A stretch of 64,000 nucleotides of DNA from Pseudomonas fulva (GTDB lineage: Bacteria; Pseudomonadota; Gammaproteobacteria; Pseudomonadales; Pseudomonadaceae), in assembly GCF_015680705.1 (NCBI RefSeq), contig NZ_JADNYP010000017.1, positions 45,087 through 109,086 on the forward strand, in the 5' to 3' direction. Of the stretch, positions 1-9,413 are shown one piece after another (the first letter of the stretch is position 1; each line of letters begins with the position of its first letter). Made by a program: the position numbers and the translations under genes. A model generated the notes under the pieces. The model was not told the origin of the DNA. It made no database searches and saw only the letters and a program-made list of their open reading frames with translations.

Positions 1-928
1 CGACCTTGTCGCCATCGCCAACCACCCATACCGCTGGCTTGTGCACGGTTTTGCTCAGGGCCGACCAAGGCAGCTCGATGCTGGGCCTGCCTTGACCGTT
101 AGTGGTCGCGATCACCGGCGAGCCCAGGTGCATGCGTTCGGGCACATCGCGCAGGGCGACCTTGACCTGCACCGTACCGCTCTGCGCAGAGACCGTCGGG
201 GTGATCTCGCGGACACGACCCTCGGCGCGCACGCTCGGGTCGTCGAGCAGGCTGACCACGACCGTCTTGTCGCTCGGCTGCGATAGCAACAGTGACTCGT
301 AGACATTGAACACCGCGTCGCGCTCGCCATCGCGCGCCAGGCTGAAGATCGGCACGGTGGCCTGCACCACCTGCCCCACCTCGGCCTGGCGGGCGGTGAT
401 GACGCCATCGGCCTCGGAGACCAGCGCGGTGTAGCCAAGTTGTTCCTGAGCATTGGCCAACTGGGCCTGGGCAGCCTTCAGCGCGCTCTGGCTGCTGCGC
501 AGTGCCGCTTCGGCCGAATCGTATTCGCTTTTGCTGGTGTAGCCCTTGGGCAGCAGTTTCTGCTGGCGCACGAACGCGGCACTGGACTGGGTGACTCGGG
601 CCTGGGCCGCGAACACCTCGGCCTTGGCGGAGGCGACATTGTTGCGCAGGTCCTTGGGATCGAGCCTGGCCAGTACCTGCCGGGCCTTGACATGATCGCC
701 GACGTCGACCTCGCGGGAGATGATCTTGCCACCGACGCGAAATGAAAGGTCGGTCTGGACCCGCGCCTGGATGTCCCCAGTGAGCGTGGCCGCGGCGGCG
801 AAATTGCCCGACTCGGCCTGCATCACGCCAACTCGTGGATGTTGTGGTTCGGCAGCCTGCTTGTCGCAGCCGGTCAGCACGAACAGTACCCCGAGGCCCA
901 TGCCCCATAGCGTACGCGCTACCGTCAT
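1..928 (-). CDS. RND efflux periplasmic adaptor (membrane fusion lipoprotein), 3' end missing
   Basis: This is the N-terminal ~309 residues of an AcrA/MexA-type adaptor that links an inner-membrane RND pump to an outer-membrane channel. The start at 928 is chosen because AAGGAG lies 7 nt upstream, and translation gives a lipoprotein signal ending in the lipobox LTGC (Cys21). A biotinyl-lipoyl-like hairpin follows, with a long Ala/Gln-rich coiled coil (around residues 90-150) and the beta-barrel region. The reading frame is open to base 1, so the C-terminus and the pump gene expected downstream lie outside the window. The substrate cannot be inferred. Family assignment is secure; the specific pump is not known. 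Confidence 0.88.
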   Translation of the reverse strand, partial: MTVARTLWGMGLGVLFVLTGCDKQAAEPQHPRVGVMQAESGNFAAAATLTGDIQARVQTDLSFRVGGKIISREVDVGDHVKARQVLARLDPKDLRNNVASAKAEVFAAQARVTQSSAAFVRQQKLLPKGYTSKSEYDSAEAALRSSQSALKAAQAQLANAQEQLGYTALVSEADGVITARQAEVGQVVQATVPIFSLARDGERDAVFNVYESLLLSQPSDKTVVVSLLDDPSVRAEGRVREITPTVSAQSGTVQVKVALRDVPERMHLGSPVIATTNGQGRPSIELPWSALSKTVHKPAVWVVGDGDKV

Positions 929-1035
929 GCCAGCTCCTTGCAGGTATCGATGATCTGAAGATGGACTGATGATAGCGGGTCAGGGTTCCGCGAGGGACAA
1001 AGCGAGGGGTAGCGTCGGTGTTGAGCAATGGATGT

Positions 1036-1063
1036 TTGCAGGGCGGCGTAGGCGGCCCTGCAA
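1036..1063 (-). terminator. Hairpin downstream of the spu transport operon
   Basis: A perfect 9-bp inverted repeat (1036-1044 with 1055-1063) encloses a 10-nt loop, 35 nt beyond the stop codon of spuH. No clear T-run follows, so it may be a Rho-assisted terminator or a 3'-end stabiliser. Confidence 0.5.
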
Positions 1064-1097
1064 CCATGGCCACGATGGGCCTCAACGGCTCAAGCGA

Positions 1098-1988
1098 TCA
1101 CGCGGACACCTGTTCCGCACGCTTGGCCTGCGCCGGCTGGACGAAGTGCGCCGCGGCGCCTTCTTCGATCGCCTGCTGAATGGCCCGGCGGCGGCGCTCT
1201 TCGGCCCGGCGGCTGAAGTACCAGACCAGGAAGGTCACCAGCGATACCGACAGCAGGATCAGGCTGGCCACCGCGTTGATCTCCGGTTTCACGCCCAGGC
1301 GCACGGCAGAGAACACTTCCATCGGCAGGGTCGTCGAGCCCGGTCCGGAGACGAAGCTCGCCAGTACCAGGTCGTCCAGCGACAGGGCGAAGGACATCAT
1401 GCCGCCCGCGGCCAGCGAAGGCGCGATCATCGGGATGGTGATCAGGAAGAATACCTTCCATGGGCGCGCGCCAAGGTCCATGGCTGCCTCCTCGATCGAC
1501 AGGTCCAACTCGCGCAGGCGCGCCGACACCACCACCGCCACATAGGCCGAGCAGAAGGTGGTGTGGGCGATCCAGATGGTCACGACCCCGCGCTCCTGCG
1601 GCCAGCCGATCGTCTGCGCCATGGCCACGAACAGCAGCAGCAGCGACAGACCGGTGATCACCTCGGGCATGACCAGTGGCGCGGTGACCAGGCCGCCGAA
1701 CAACGTGCGCCCCTTGAACCGGCTGATCCGGGTCAGGACGAAGGCGGCCAGGGTGCCCAGCGCCACGGCGGCGATCGCCGTGTACAGGGCGATTTCCAGC
1801 GAGCGCATCACCGAACCCATCAGCTGGGTGTTGTCGAGCAAGCCGACGTACCACTTCACCGACCAGCCGCCCCACACGGTCACCAGCTTGGAGGCGTTGA
1901 ACGAATAGATCACCAGGATCAGCATCGGCAGGTAGATGAACAGCAAGCCGAGCACGAGCATCAGCTTGGAGAATCCGAAGCGCTTCAT
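1098..1988 (-). CDS. spuH: Polyamine ABC transporter permease (PotI/SpuH)
   Basis: This is a 296-residue inner-membrane permease of the PotC/PotI family, one of the two channel subunits of the putrescine/spermidine importer. Hydrophobic helices begin immediately after MKRFGFSK. The EAA loop with EEAAMDLGAR and a downstream Pro-rich turn lies around residues 160-180, as expected for contact with the ATPase. The start at 1988 is preferred to an in-frame upstream ATG because its ATG overlaps the spuG stop codon (ATGA), which implies translational coupling. It is the last gene of the transport operon. Assignment as SpuH rests on gene order spuD-E-F-G-H as in P. aeruginosa. Confidence 0.93.
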   Translation of the reverse strand: MKRFGFSKLMLVLGLLFIYLPMLILVIYSFNASKLVTVWGGWSVKWYVGLLDNTQLMGSVMRSLEIALYTAIAAVALGTLAAFVLTRISRFKGRTLFGGLVTAPLVMPEVITGLSLLLLFVAMAQTIGWPQERGVVTIWIAHTTFCSAYVAVVVSARLRELDLSIEEAAMDLGARPWKVFFLITIPMIAPSLAAGGMMSFALSLDDLVLASFVSGPGSTTLPMEVFSAVRLGVKPEINAVASLILLSVSLVTFLVWYFSRRAEERRRRAIQQAIEEGAAAHFVQPAQAKRAEQVSA

Positions 1989-2905
1989 GCCTTGCTCTCC
2001 ATCTCTTTGGCCTGGCTGCGGTTGAACAGCAGGATGGGGATGATCAGGATCGCCAGCATCACCACCGCCAGGGCGGAAGCTACCGGCCAGTCGCGGTTGT
2101 TGAAGAACTCCTGCCACAACACCTTGCCGATCATCAAGGTTTCCGGACCGCCCAGCAATTCGGGAATGACGAACTCGCCGACCACCGGGATGAACACCAG
2201 CATGCAGCCGGCGATGATGCCGTTCTTCGACAGCGGCACGGTGATCTTCCAGAAGCTGTTGAAGGTACTCGAGCCAAGGTCGGAGGCAGCCTCCAGCAGA
2301 CTTGGATCATGCTTCACCAGGTTCGCGTACAACGGCAGGATCATGAACGGCAGATAGGAATAGACCACGCCGATGTACACCGCCAGGTTGGTGTTGAGGA
2401 TCTGCAGCGGCTGATCGATCAGGCCCAGCCACATGAGGAAGCTGTTGAGCAGCCCGTTGTTGCTGAGGATGCCCATCCAGGCATAGACCCGGATCAGAAT
2501 CGCCGTCCAGGTCGGCATCATGATCAGCAGCAGCAGCACGGTCTGGCTTTCCTTGCGCGCGTTGGCGATGGCATAGGCCATGGGGTAGCCGATCAGCAGG
2601 CAGAGCAAGGTACTGAAGAAAGCGATCTGCAGCGATCCGAGGTACGCCGACAGATACAGTTCGTCCTCGGTGAGCAGGCCATAGTTCGCCAGGTTGAGCA
2701 CCAGCTGGACCTTGTCCTCGACGTAGCTGTAGATCTCCGTGTACGGCGGGATCGCCACGTCGGCTTCGGCGAAGCTGATCTTAAGGACGATGAAGAACGG
2801 CAACAGGAAGAACAGGAACAGCCAGATGAACGGGACGCCGATCACCAGGTGGCGACCGCCGGGCGTGATCCGGTGAAGCGCTCGCTTGAGCTTGCGGATC
2901 TTCAT
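1985..2905 (-). CDS. spuG: Polyamine ABC transporter permease (PotH/SpuG)
   Basis: This is a 306-residue PotB/PotH-type permease with six predicted membrane helices, the first within residues 18-40 (hydrophobic run after GVPFIWL). The EAA motif region reads EAASDLGSS near residue 205. It pairs with SpuH to form the translocation pore for polyamines. The ATG at 2905 overlaps the stop codon of spuF (ATGA), and its own stop overlaps the spuH start, so the three membrane and ATPase subunits are tightly coupled. The length is normal for the family, and an upstream in-frame ATG is rejected because it would overlap spuF further. Confidence 0.93.
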   Translation of the reverse strand: MKIRKLKRALHRITPGGRHLVIGVPFIWLFLFFLLPFFIVLKISFAEADVAIPPYTEIYSYVEDKVQLVLNLANYGLLTEDELYLSAYLGSLQIAFFSTLLCLLIGYPMAYAIANARKESQTVLLLLIMMPTWTAILIRVYAWMGILSNNGLLNSFLMWLGLIDQPLQILNTNLAVYIGVVYSYLPFMILPLYANLVKHDPSLLEAASDLGSSTFNSFWKITVPLSKNGIIAGCMLVFIPVVGEFVIPELLGGPETLMIGKVLWQEFFNNRDWPVASALAVVMLAILIIPILLFNRSQAKEMESKA

Positions 2906-4044
2906 GAGCGCAGTACCACGCCGCTGTCGTTCTCCCACCAGACGAACACCTGGTCGCCCCAGGTCGGACGGGCGCCCTGGCGTTCGGCGTTGGCCACGAA
3001 CGACTGGACGATCTTGCCGCCAGGCAGCTGCACGTGGAACACCGAGTGCCCACCGAGGTAGGCGATGTCGTGTACCTTGCCCCGTGACCAGTTGTAGTCG
3101 TCGGTCGGCTGCTCGGTGGTGACCAGCAGCTTCTCCGGACGCAGCGCGTAGGTGATGTGCTTGTCCTCGACCGAGGTGGACACGCCGTGGCCGACGAAGA
3201 TGTTGCGCTCCAGCTCAGGGCTGGCGATCAGCGCGTGGCCCTCGGCGTCGTCGACGACTTCGCCTTCGAACAGGTTGACGTTGCCGATGAACTCGCAGAC
3301 CAGGCGGCTGGTCGGCGTCTCGTAGACATCCACCGGGCTGCCGATCTGGGCGATCCAGCCCAGATGCATGATGGCGATGCGCTGAGCCATGGTCATGGCC
3401 TCTTCCTGGTCGTGGGTCACCATCACGCAGGTCACGCCGACCCGCTCGATGATTTCCACCAGCTCCAGTTGCATCTGCGAACGCAGCTTCTTGTCCAGCG
3501 CACCCATAGGCTCGTCGAGCAGCAGCAGCTTGGGGCGCTTGGCCAATGAGCGCGCCAGGGCCACACGCTGACGCTGGCCACCGGACAGCTGGTGCGGTTT
3601 GCGCCGGGCGTACTGGGTCATGTGCACCAGCTTGAGCATCTCCGCCACCCGCGCCTGGATCTCGGCTTTGGGCATCTTGTCCTGCTGCAGGCCGAAGGCG
3701 ATGTTCTGCTCCACGGTCATGTGCGGGAACAAGGCATAGGACTGGAACATCATGTTGATCGGCCGCTCGTACGGCGGCAGGTCGGTGATATCCACGCCAT
3801 CGAGCAAAATCCGCCCTTCGGTCGGCCGCTCGAAGCCGGCCAGCATCCGCAGCAGCGTCGATTTTCCGGAGCCGGAGCCGCCCAGCAGGGCGAAGATCTC
3901 GCCCTTGCGGATTTCCAGCGAGACATCATCGACCGCGACGGTTTCGTCGAACTTCTTGGTGACCCGGTCGATCTTGATCAGCACCTGCTTGGGCGGCTGG
4001 CCAGCTTCGAGGGCGTTCTTGGAGGCACCGGAGGCAACTGCCAT
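2902..4044 (-). CDS. spuF: Polyamine ABC transporter ATP-binding protein (PotG/SpuF)
   Basis: This is a 380-residue PotA/PotG-type ATPase that energises polyamine import. Visible motifs are Walker A GGSGSGKST, the Q-loop in MMFQSYALFPH, the ABC signature LSGGQRQR, Walker B LLLLDEPMGALD and the switch His in VMVTHDQEEA. A C-terminal TOBE regulatory domain follows (roughly residues 280-370). The start MAVASGAS at 4044 is supported by GGGAG 8 nt upstream and is preferred over an ATG six codons earlier. It lies between the spuE solute-binding gene (58-nt gap) and spuG (ATGA overlap). Confidence 0.95.
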   Translation of the reverse strand: MAVASGASKNALEAGQPPKQVLIKIDRVTKKFDETVAVDDVSLEIRKGEIFALLGGSGSGKSTLLRMLAGFERPTEGRILLDGVDITDLPPYERPINMMFQSYALFPHMTVEQNIAFGLQQDKMPKAEIQARVAEMLKLVHMTQYARRKPHQLSGGQRQRVALARSLAKRPKLLLLDEPMGALDKKLRSQMQLELVEIIERVGVTCVMVTHDQEEAMTMAQRIAIMHLGWIAQIGSPVDVYETPTSRLVCEFIGNVNLFEGEVVDDAEGHALIASPELERNIFVGHGVSTSVEDKHITYALRPEKLLVTTEQPTDDYNWSRGKVHDIAYLGGHSVFHVQLPGGKIVQSFVANAERQGARPTWGDQVFVWWENDSGVVLRS

Positions 4045-4102
4045 GAATGAAACTCCCAACAAATTTGCTATGGCCCGCCTCTGCGGCGACGGGCCTGGAT
4101 GA

Positions 4103-5197
4103 TTACTTGCCTGACTTGACCTTGGTCCAGCTGCGGGTCATCAGTCGTTGCACCTTGGGTGGCAACTCGGCGTTGACGAACATCCTGTCCAGCACGTCCT
4201 GCGGCGGATAGACCGCCTCGTCGTTGCGCACATCCTGATCCATCAGGTCGCCCGCCTTGGGGTTGGGGTTGGCATAACCGACATAGTCGCTGACCTGCGC
4301 GATGACTTCAGGTTTCAACAGATAGTTGATGAAGGCATGCGCCTGCTCCGCGTGCGCGGAGTCCTTGGGGATCGCCAGCACGTCGAACCAGAGGTTGCCG
4401 CCTTCCTTGGGAATCGCGTAGGCCAGCTCGACGCCCTTGCCGGCTTCTTCCGCGCGGGCCTTGGCCTGGAACACGTCGCCGGAGAAACCGGCAGCCACGC
4501 AGATATTGCCGTTGGCCAGGTCCGAGATGTACTTGGACGAATGGAAATAGGTGACGTAGGGGCGCACGGCGAGCAGCTTCCGCTCGGCTTTCTGGTAGTC
4601 CTTGGGGTTGCTGCTGTTGGGATCGAGGCCCAGGTAGTTCAGCACCGCCGGCAGCATTTCATCGGCCGAGTCGAGGAAGGCCACGCCGCAGCTGGAAAGC
4701 TTCTTCATGTTCTCCGGCTCGAACAGCACGGCCCAGGAATCGATCTTGTCGACCCCCAGGGCCGCCTTGACCTTCTCGACGTTGTAGCCGATGCCATTGG
4801 TGCCCCACAGGTACGGCACCGCGTACTGGTTACCCGGATCGTTGCGCTCCAGGCGCTTCATCAGCGCCGGATCGAGATTGCCATGGTTGGGCAGCAGGCC
4901 GCGGTCGAGCTTCATGAAAGCGCCGGCCTTGATCTGCTTGCCGAGGAAGTGATTGGACGGCACGACCACGTCATAGCCGGTACGACCGGCCAGCAGCTTG
5001 CCTTCCAGGGTTTCGTTGGAGTCGAAGACGTCGTACTGCGCCTTGATGCCGGTTTCCTTCTCGAAGTCGGCCAGCGTCGTCGGGCCGATGTAGTCGGACC
5101 AGTTGTAGATGTGCACCGTGGGCGCCGCTTGGACGCCGAGAGCCAGCGTCAGACCCGCTCCGGCCAGGATGGCCTTGCGAAATGCAGATATGGACAA
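4103..5197 (-). CDS. spuE: Polyamine periplasmic binding protein (SpuE-like, spermidine)
   Basis: This is a 364-residue PotF/PotD-family solute-binding protein with a Sec signal peptide cleaved after GVQA. The mature protein starts with the family signature HIYNWSDYIGP, in which the Trp, Ser and Asp contribute to the polyamine pocket. It is a close paralogue of the gene just upstream (4103-5197 versus 5357-6454). In P. aeruginosa such a tandem pair is SpuD (putrescine) and SpuE (spermidine). SpuE is assigned here by position next to the ATPase; the ligand specificity is inferred, not proven by the sequence. Confidence 0.88.
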   Translation of the reverse strand: MSISAFRKAILAGAGLTLALGVQAAPTVHIYNWSDYIGPTTLADFEKETGIKAQYDVFDSNETLEGKLLAGRTGYDVVVPSNHFLGKQIKAGAFMKLDRGLLPNHGNLDPALMKRLERNDPGNQYAVPYLWGTNGIGYNVEKVKAALGVDKIDSWAVLFEPENMKKLSSCGVAFLDSADEMLPAVLNYLGLDPNSSNPKDYQKAERKLLAVRPYVTYFHSSKYISDLANGNICVAAGFSGDVFQAKARAEEAGKGVELAYAIPKEGGNLWFDVLAIPKDSAHAEQAHAFINYLLKPEVIAQVSDYVGYANPNPKAGDLMDQDVRNDEAVYPPQDVLDRMFVNAELPPKVQRLMTRSWTKVKSGK

Positions 5198-5314
5198 GGG
5201 GTGGTCCTCACTTTATGTACCCGTGATAACGGCCGGACGCTGCCGCACACGCTAAACCGGCGCGCAACTTACCTTCGCAGCCTCTATGCCGCAAACTTAT
5301 TTGTCCTGCTCAAG

Positions 5315-5342
5315 CCCTGGACCGGGCAATCCCGGCCCAGGG
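5315..5342 (-). terminator. Intercistronic hairpin between spuD and spuE
   Basis: The inverted repeat has 6 bp plus one mismatch plus 5 bp (5315-5326 with 5331-5342) around a CAAT loop, without a T-run. It sits in the 159-nt gap between the two binding-protein genes. Such hairpins often leave extra mRNA for the first cistron by partial termination or 3'-end protection. Confidence 0.5.
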
Positions 5343-5356
5343 ACCGCTACAAAGGC

Positions 5357-6454
5357 TTACTTGCCCGCCTTGATCTTGGTCCAGCTGCGAGTGATGACGC
5401 GCTGGGCGGCCGCTTCCGGTGCGGCGATCGCGTACAGCTGCTTCTTCACTTCGGCTGGCGGATAGATGCTCGGATCGCTGGTGATGTCCTTGTCGACGAA
5501 CGCGGTCGCGGCCTTGTTGCCGTTCGGGAAGCGCACGGCATTGGTGATCTCGGCCATGACTTGCGGTTGCATCAGGAAGTCCATGAACTTGTAGGCGGCT
5601 TCCTTGTGCTCGGCATCCTTCGGCATGGCGACCATGTCGTAGAAGGTACCGGCGCCTTCTTTCGGAATGATGTAGTCCAGCTTGACCTTGTCACCGGCCT
5701 CGTGGGCACGTGCCTTGGACTGTTCCAGGTCGCCCGAGTAACCGACGGCCACGCAGATGTTGCCGTTGGCCAGGTCGCCGATGTACTTGGAAGAGTGGAA
5801 GTAGGTGATCGAAGGACGGATCTTGAGGAACAGGTCCTCGGCTGCCTTGAGGTCTTCCTTGCTCGTGCTGTTGCTAGGCTTGCCCAGGTAGTGCAGCGCG
5901 GCCGGGAGCATCTCGGTCGGCGCGTCGAGGAAGCTCACGCCGCAGCTCTTGAGCTTGGCGATGTTCTCCGGCTTGAAGACCACGTCCCACGAGTCGATCT
6001 TGTCCACGCCCAGCGCGGCCTTCACCTTCTCCGGGTTGTAGCCGATGCCGATCGATCCCCACATGTAGGGGAAGGCGTGCTTGTTGCCCGGGTCGCTGGC
6101 ATCACCGACGGCCTTGAGCAGGTCTTCGTCGAGATTCTTCCAGTTGGGCAGCCTGGAGCGGTCGAGTTCTTCATACACGCCCGCCTTGATCTGCTTGGCG
6201 AGGAAGTTGTTGGAAGGCACGACGATGTCGTAGCCGGACCTGCCGGCCAGGAGTTTGGCTTCCAGGGTTTCGTTGCTGTCGAAGACGTCGTACTTGACCT
6301 TGATACCGGTCTGCTTTTCGAACTTGGCGATGGTGTCCGGCGCGATATAGTCCGACCAGTTGTAGACGTTCAACACCTTGTCTTCAGCCTGAACAGCGGT
6401 CGCCACCGCGCCCATCAAGGCGGCGGCCAGCAGCGTCTTGCCCATTTTCTTCAT
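5357..6454 (-). CDS. spuD: Polyamine periplasmic binding protein (SpuD-like, putrescine)
   Basis: This is a 365-residue PotF-family binding protein. The start MKKMGKTLL at 6454 is chosen because GGAG lies about 8 nt upstream and the product then has a standard signal peptide ending AVQA, followed by the NVYNWSDYIAP signature. The ligand-site pattern YNWSDY and the later VPSNNFLAKQIKAG segment are shared with SpuE downstream. The gene follows spuC by a 170-nt gap and is separated from spuE by a hairpin. Identity as SpuD follows its position next to spuC as in P. aeruginosa. Confidence 0.9.
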   Translation of the reverse strand: MKKMGKTLLAAALMGAVATAVQAEDKVLNVYNWSDYIAPDTIAKFEKQTGIKVKYDVFDSNETLEAKLLAGRSGYDIVVPSNNFLAKQIKAGVYEELDRSRLPNWKNLDEDLLKAVGDASDPGNKHAFPYMWGSIGIGYNPEKVKAALGVDKIDSWDVVFKPENIAKLKSCGVSFLDAPTEMLPAALHYLGKPSNSTSKEDLKAAEDLFLKIRPSITYFHSSKYIGDLANGNICVAVGYSGDLEQSKARAHEAGDKVKLDYIIPKEGAGTFYDMVAMPKDAEHKEAAYKFMDFLMQPQVMAEITNAVRFPNGNKAATAFVDKDITSDPSIYPPAEVKKQLYAIAAPEAAAQRVITRSWTKIKAGK

Positions 6455-6624
6455 GCGTAATGCTCCAGAATTTATCATCAAGCCTTCTGTTCAGCAGCCA
6501 GGTCCCACAGTGACAGGTGCCGGTCGACTGAAACGATCGGTAGTCTGGCAAGTTACAAGGCGCTGTTTCAAGAAAAGCAGAGCCTTGCCACGACTTAATG
6601 TCACCTTGCCAGCCTAGCAGACCG

Positions 6625-7986
6625 TCACTTGACCGTTTCGTACGTCAGGTCGAGACACTTGCGCGCCTTTTCCACCAGCTCGTCGATCTCCTGGTGGCTG
6701 ATGACCAACGGCGGCGCGATGATCATGGTGTCCCCCACGGCGCGCATGATCAGGCCGTTGTCGAAACAGAAGTTGCGACAGACCATGCCCAGGTTCCTGC
6801 CCTCGTAGCGGCTGCGGGTGGCCTTGTCGCGTACCAGTTCGATCGCCCCGAGCAGACCCAGACCGCGCACCTCGCCCACCAACGGGTGGTCCTGTAGCTC
6901 ACGCAGACGCGCTTGCAAATACGGTGCCGTATGCGTTCGAGCATGTTCGACGATGTTCTCCTCGCGCAGGATACGCAGGTTTTCCAGGCCGACGGCCGCA
7001 GCCACCGGATGGCCGGAGTAGGTGAAGCCGTGATTGAAATCGCCGCCTTCGGCCAGGACCTGGGCGACCGTATCCCGCACGATCACACCGCCCATGGGGA
7101 TGTACCCCGAAGTCAGCCCCTTGGCGATGGTCATCAGGTCCGGCTGCAGATCGTAGTAGTCCGAGCCGAACCACTCGCCGGTACGACCGAAGCCGCAGAT
7201 CACCTCGTCGGCGACGAACAGGATGTCGTACTTGGCGAGGATTTCCTTGATTCGCGGCCAATAGGTTTCTGGCGGAATGACCACCCCACCGGCGCCCTGG
7301 ATGGGCTCGGCGATGAACGCAGCGACCTGGTCCTCGCCAAGCTCGAGGATCTTGCGTTCCAGCTGGTCGGCGGCCCAGATGCCGAACGCTTCTGGCGTCA
7401 TGTCGCCGCCATCGCCATACCAGTAGGGCTGCGCAATGTGCGCGATGCCCGGGATCGGCAAGCCGCCCTGCTCGTGCATGCCGCTCATGCCGCCCAGGCT
7501 GGCACCGGCCACCGTCGAACCATGGTAGCCATTGTGCCGTGCGATCAGCGTCTGCTTGCCCGGCTTGCCCTTGAGTGCCCAATAGTGGCGGACCATGCGC
7601 AGTACCGTATCGTTGCCTTCGGAACCGGAGCCGGTGAAGAACACATGGCTCATGCCCTTGGGCGCGATGTCGACGATGGCCTTGGCCAGCTCCAGCGCCG
7701 GTGGGTGGGCGGTCTGGAAGAACAGGTTGTAATAAGGCAGCTCGCGCATCTGCTTCTCTGCCGCCTGGACCAGCTCCTCGCGACCGTAACCGACCGCCAC
7801 GCACCAAAGGCCGGCCATGCCATCGAGGATCATCTGCCCCTCGCTGTCCCACAAATGCACACCTTGGGCCTTGGTGATGATGCGCGGGCCTTTTTCCTTC
7901 AGTTGCTTGTAGTCGCTGAAAGGCGCCAGGTGGTGCTCGCCGCTCAGGGACTGCCATTGACGTGTCTGTGGATTGTTGACGCTCAT
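6625..7986 (-). CDS. spuC: Polyamine:pyruvate aminotransferase (class III, PLP)
   Basis: This is a 453-residue class III aminotransferase that moves the amino group of putrescine, cadaverine or related amines to pyruvate, giving an aminoaldehyde and alanine in the cytoplasm. Key features are the PLP-phosphate segment FTGSGSEGNDT, the stacking region ARHNGYHGS, the PLP-nitrogen Asp in LFVADEVICGFGRTG, and the Schiff-base Lys in MTIAKGLTSGYIPMGG. The full family length is present. It sits between the spuB ligase and the spuD/E importer genes, consistent with a coupled uptake and catabolism operon. Confidence 0.95.
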   Translation of the reverse strand: MSVNNPQTRQWQSLSGEHHLAPFSDYKQLKEKGPRIITKAQGVHLWDSEGQMILDGMAGLWCVAVGYGREELVQAAEKQMRELPYYNLFFQTAHPPALELAKAIVDIAPKGMSHVFFTGSGSEGNDTVLRMVRHYWALKGKPGKQTLIARHNGYHGSTVAGASLGGMSGMHEQGGLPIPGIAHIAQPYWYGDGGDMTPEAFGIWAADQLERKILELGEDQVAAFIAEPIQGAGGVVIPPETYWPRIKEILAKYDILFVADEVICGFGRTGEWFGSDYYDLQPDLMTIAKGLTSGYIPMGGVIVRDTVAQVLAEGGDFNHGFTYSGHPVAAAVGLENLRILREENIVEHARTHTAPYLQARLRELQDHPLVGEVRGLGLLGAIELVRDKATRSRYEGRNLGMVCRNFCFDNGLIMRAVGDTMIIAPPLVISHQEIDELVEKARKCLDLTYETVK

Positions 7987-8031
7987 GAGGCTCTCCGATG
8001 GCCGGCGGCCGCCCAGGCGGCCGCAGGTTGA

Positions 8032-9390
8032 TCACACTGCGAACAGCAGGAATTCGCGCTCCCAGGAACTGATCACGCGTTTGAAGTTTTCATGTTCGGC
8101 ACGCTTGGTCGCGACATAGCCGCAGATGAATTTCTTGCCCAGGTATTGCTCGAGCGCCCGGCTTTGCTCCATGCGCTCGAGGGCATCCTCGATGGTCAAG
8201 GGCAGGCGCAGATTGCGTCGCTCGTAGCCACGCCCCTGGACCGGGGCGCTGGCCGCGATGCCCTCGACCATGCCGATGTAGCCACACAGCAAGCTGGCAG
8301 CGATGGCCAGGTAGGGGTTGGCGTCGGCGCCCGGCAGGCGGTTTTCCACCCGGCGATTCTGCGGCCCGGCATCGGGCACGCGCAGGCCCACGGTGCGGTT
8401 CTCCTCGCCCCATTCGACGTTGACTGGCGCCGAGGTGTCGGGCAGGAACCGGCGGAACGAGTTGACGTTGGGCGCGAACAGCGGCAGGGCCTCGGGAATG
8501 AACTTCTGCAGCCCGCCGATGTGGTGCAGGAACAGCTCGCTCATGCTGCCGTCTTCATTGGAGAAGATGTTCTTGCCGGTAGCGAGGTCGATCACGCTCT
8601 GGTGCATGTGCATCGCGCTGCCTGGCTCGCCGGTCATGGGCTTGGCCATGAAGGTGGCGGCCACGTTGTGCTTGAGCGCCGCCTCGCGCATGGTGCGCTT
8701 GAAGACCAGGATCTGGTCGGCCAGGTGCAGGGCATTGCCATGACGGAAGTTGATCTCCATCTGCGCCGTGCCGTCTTCGTGGATCAGGGTGTCGAGGTCG
8801 AGCTGCTGCAGCTCGCACCAGTCATAGACATCCTCGAACAGGGGGTCGAATTCGTTGGCTGCCTCGATCGAGAACGACTGGCGACCGGTTTCCGGCCGAC
8901 CGGAACGGCCCACTGGCGGTTGCAGCGGAAAATCCGGATCCTCGCTGCGCTTGGTCAGGTAGAACTCCATTTCCGGCGCGACGATGGGCTGCCAGCCCTT
9001 GTCGGCGTAGAGCTTGAGTACCTTCTTGAGGACATTGCGCGGCGACAGCTCGATCGGGTTGCCCTTCTTGTCGTAGGTGTCGTGGATCACCTGGGCGGTC
9101 GGCTCGATCGCCCAGGGCACCAGGAACACCGCGGATTCATCGGGACGGCAGATCATGTCGATATCGGCCGGGTCGAGCAGCTCGTAGTAGATGTCGTCAT
9201 CCACATAGTCGCCGGTGACCGTCTGCAGCAGGACGCTTTCCGGCAGCCGCATGCCTTTCTCGGCGATGAACTTGTTGGTAGGCGAAATCTTGCCGCGGGT
9301 GATGCCGGTCAAGTCGCTGATCAGGCACTCCACTTCGGTGATCTTGTGCTCTTTCAACCAATCGGTGAGCTGGTCGAGGTTGGTGCTCAT
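8032..9390 (-). CDS. spuB: Gamma-glutamylpolyamine synthetase (glutamine synthetase-like, SpuB)
   Basis: This 452-residue member of the glutamine synthetase superfamily ligates glutamate to putrescine or related polyamines with ATP, the first step of the gamma-glutamyl route. Seen are the N-terminal beta-grasp with CLISDLTGITRGK, the catalytic-barrel segments PEMEFYLT and AQMEINF (metal-binding Glu), the His-rich MHMHQSV and the C-terminal RVENRLPGADANPYL. It is 45 nt upstream of spuC. SpuB rather than SpuI is assigned because it adjoins spuC and its N-terminus (LTDWLKEHKITEVECLISD) is of the SpuB type. Confidence 0.9.
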   Translation of the reverse strand: MSTNLDQLTDWLKEHKITEVECLISDLTGITRGKISPTNKFIAEKGMRLPESVLLQTVTGDYVDDDIYYELLDPADIDMICRPDESAVFLVPWAIEPTAQVIHDTYDKKGNPIELSPRNVLKKVLKLYADKGWQPIVAPEMEFYLTKRSEDPDFPLQPPVGRSGRPETGRQSFSIEAANEFDPLFEDVYDWCELQQLDLDTLIHEDGTAQMEINFRHGNALHLADQILVFKRTMREAALKHNVAATFMAKPMTGEPGSAMHMHQSVIDLATGKNIFSNEDGSMSELFLHHIGGLQKFIPEALPLFAPNVNSFRRFLPDTSAPVNVEWGEENRTVGLRVPDAGPQNRRVENRLPGADANPYLAIAASLLCGYIGMVEGIAASAPVQGRGYERRNLRLPLTIEDALERMEQSRALEQYLGKKFICGYVATKRAEHENFKRVISSWEREFLLFAV

Positions 9391-9413
9391 AAGTACCTCA
9401 GGTGGTCATTTGA

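Noticed and set aside
4148..6460. A 770-codon open frame on the plus strand opposite the two polyamine-binding protein genes
   Set aside because: It is the antisense of two well-recognised genes with normal codon bias on the minus strand; its product is low-complexity and matches no family. GC-rich third positions create such frames.
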